Positions 5,698-6,904 of a stretch of 6,904 nt of DNA are shown here, piece by piece. Every line of letters starts with the position of its first letter. Position 1 is the first letter of the stretch. Source of the DNA: an uncultured Bacteroidales bacterium (GTDB taxonomy: Bacteria > Bacteroidota > Bacteroidia > Bacteroidales > UBA932); NCBI GenBank assembly GCA_947305045.1, contig CAMZCW010000123.1, forward strand, positions 1 through 6,904, given 5' to 3'. The notes beneath the pieces are model-generated. The model ran no database searches and had not been told where the DNA came from. It was given only the letters and a program-made list of their open reading frames with translations. The translations under genes were made by a program, and so were the position numbers.

Positions 5698-6832
5698 CCT
5701 CATACTGCTTCCGCTCCTGTTCCTGTGCCTTTCGCTCCAGGCGCAGGTGGCGGCGCCCGTAGGCGGCAACAGCCTCTGGATGACCAAAAGCGGAGAGGAA
5801 TACCTGAACCGCCTGCTGGAGGATATCGACCGGGCGCACAGCACCATTGAAATGGAGTATTATTGGTTCGACGCAGACAGTGCCGGCAGGAAGGTGCGCG
5901 ACGCCCTTATCCGCAAGGCGCAGGAGGGGGTTCACGTGCGGGTGCTCATGGACAACCTCATCACCCTGATGGCGCCGGAGTACTTTTACCGGAAAATGCG
6001 CAAGGCCGGCATCGAGGTGGCCTACGTGCACGACTTTGACAAGTTGTGCCTCGGAGAGTCCGTCGCCAGCATCTTCGGCTTCCGGGACCACCGGAAAATT
6101 GTGGTGATAGACGGCACCATCGCATATACCGGCGGCATCAACTTCAACAACCAGACCATCTACGTGTGGCACGACACCCAGGTGCGCATCGAAGGCCCTG
6201 CTGCGGCACAGCCGCGGGCCATTTTCGAGCAGGGTTGGAGCCATTTCACAGGCGGAACGGCGGCACCCGCCATTGCTGCAAAAAAAGCAGGAGATGCTGT
6301 GGTACAAGCACTTAGCACGGTAAGCCGGGACACCACCCTCACGCATCTGTATGTAGAAAAGCTCAACGCAGCCAAGCACTATTTCTACCTGCAAACACCT
6401 TACTTTGGCCCTCCGCCGCAGGTGCTGCAGGCGCTCAAGGACGCCGCCGCACGCGGGGTGGATGTCCGCCTGCTTTTCCCTGCGGAGTGTGACTGGGGCT
6501 TCATGAATTCCCTCACACAGGACTACATCCCGGAGCTCATTGCCTCCGGCATGCGTGTGTTCGTGTACAACGGCGTGTACGACCACTCCAAGCTCTTTGT
6601 TACGGATGACAGCCTGGCCAGCTGCGGAACAGTGAACCTGGACGGCCGCAGTTTCCACACCAACTGGGAAGACACCCTGCTGTTCTATGACCGGGAGAGC
6701 GTGCAGCAAGTGAAGCAGTCCTATCTGGACCTGGAAGCCCAGTGCCAGGAAATGGATGCCAGCTACCCGCAAGCCAAGGGGCTGAGTAAAGCCTGGCGCA
6801 AGTTCCTCAGAAAAATCTACCGCATATTGTAA
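5684..6832 (+). CDS. Exported phospholipase D/cardiolipin synthase-family protein
   Basis: This 382-residue protein has both HKD motifs of the phospholipase D superfamily: His136-x-Lys138-x4-Asp143 in HRKIVVID and His301-x-Lys303-x4-Asp308 in HSKLFVTD. Each is followed by the expected Gly/Asn segment ([17 protein letters not shown]). The two-domain layout and the [10 protein letters not shown] wording are closest to bacterial cardiolipin synthases, which join phosphatidylglycerol-type lipids by phosphatidyl transfer. In place of the usual pair of N-terminal membrane helices it has one cleavable-looking signal peptide (residues 1-20, hydrophobic core [13 protein letters not shown], probable cut before Gln21), so the enzyme may act outside the cytoplasmic membrane. 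The start is TTG: an in-frame stop at 5660-5662 leaves no upstream ATG, and the first in-frame ATG (5780) would remove the signal peptide. The basic C terminus ([12 protein letters not shown]) may contact membrane. Hydrolase or nuclease activity is possible instead. Confidence 0.86.
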   Translation: MQTRNLILLPLLFLCLSLQAQVAAPVGGNSLWMTKSGEEYLNRLLEDIDRAHSTIEMEYYWFDADSAGRKVRDALIRKAQEGVHVRVLMDNLITLMAPEYFYRKMRKAGIEVAYVHDFDKLCLGESVASIFGFRDHRKIVVIDGTIAYTGGINFNNQTIYVWHDTQVRIEGPAAAQPRAIFEQGWSHFTGGTAAPAIAAKKAGDAVVQALSTVSRDTTLTHLYVEKLNAAKHYFYLQTPYFGPPPQVLQALKDAAARGVDVRLLFPAECDWGFMNSLTQDYIPELIASGMRVFVYNGVYDHSKLFVTDDSLASCGTVNLDGRSFHTNWEDTLLFYDRESVQQVKQSYLDLEAQCQEMDASYPQAKGLSKAWRKFLRKIYRIL

Positions 6833-6840
6833 ATTTTTCG

Positions 6841-6848
6841 TACCTTTG
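6841..6848 (+). promoter_or_regulatory. -7 promoter element for tRNA-Pro
   Basis: TACCTTTG matches TAnnTTTG and ends 6 bases before the tRNA 5' end, so transcription would start at or almost at the mature 5' nucleotide. There is no TTG at the usual -33 distance. The gap after the phospholipase D-family stop codon is only 22 bases and shows no hairpin terminator. Confidence 0.66.
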
Positions 6849-6854
6849 TTTAAT

Positions 6855-6904
6855 CGGGGTGTGGCGCAGTTGGCTAGCGCATCTGCTTTGGGAGCAGAGG
6901 GTCG
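6855..6904 (+). tRNA. tRNA-Pro, anticodon TGG (3' part cut off by window end)
   Basis: The first 50 nucleotides of a tRNA are present. They comprise the 5' acceptor strand CGGGGTG (6855-6861), a D arm with GCGC/GCGC stem (6864-6867 with 6877-6880), and the anticodon stem TCTGC/GCAGA (6882-6886 with 6894-6898). The loop TTTGGGA places anticodon TGG at 6889-6891, reading proline CCN codons. The variable loop follows, and the T arm and 3' acceptor strand lie beyond the window. Confidence 0.95.

Noticed and set aside
5656..5850. Plus-strand frame from the ATG at 5656 as the start of the gene after lolD
   Set aside because: It is out of frame with the phospholipase D domain and reads a Pro/Gly/Ala/Arg-rich sequence without motifs. 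The TTG at 5684 gives a signal peptide in the correct frame.
5630..6772. Long minus-strand open frame (380 codons) opposite the phospholipase D-family gene
   Set aside because: It covers a gene with both HKD motifs intact and would run into the lolD start region. Its translation resembles no family I know and looks like a mirror of the coding strand.

Overview
The window looks like chromosomal DNA of a fairly GC-rich member of the Bacteroidota, probably a gut-type Bacteroidales of the Alistipes/Rikenellaceae kind, although genus is only a guess. The evidence is the repeated promoter element TAnnTTTG (four copies, each directly upstream of a gene), the scarcity of Shine-Dalgarno sequences, signal peptides ending in Ala-Gln, a split transketolase, and an ECF sigma factor and small membrane protein of Bacteroidota character. 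Genes are densely packed and no non-coding gap exceeds about 45 bases.

Left part (1-3596): the 3' end of a GH51-type alpha-L-arabinofuranosidase is followed after 7 bases by a lipoprotein-type aldose 1-epimerase (galM). A promoter then precedes a split transketolase encoded by two adjacent genes (N-terminal thiamine-diphosphate half, C-terminal pyrimidine/C half). Together these fit pentose use: arabinose is released from plant polysaccharide, its anomers are interconverted, and after conversion to xylulose 5-phosphate (genes not in the window) it enters the pentose phosphate pathway through transketolase.

Middle part (3597-4986): three genes follow on the same strand with no room for an intergenic promoter: an ECF sigma factor whose start codon touches the transketolase stop codon, a 123-residue single-span membrane protein that is probably its anti-sigma factor, and a secreted helical protein of the Spy/CpxP/CnrX kind with a His/Lys-rich tail. 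Together they resemble a CnrYXH-like envelope-sensing module attached to the end of the transketolase transcript. This is the most interesting part of the window.

Right part (4987-6904): a LolD-type ABC ATPase on the minus strand ends exactly where the Spy-like gene ends. Its promoter and that of the next plus-strand gene, an exported phospholipase D/cardiolipin synthase-family protein starting with TTG, form a symmetric face-to-face pair in a 43-base gap. The window ends inside a tRNA-Pro(TGG) gene with its own promoter. I see no mobile element, CRISPR array or phage gene, and no clearly new defence or biosynthetic system.
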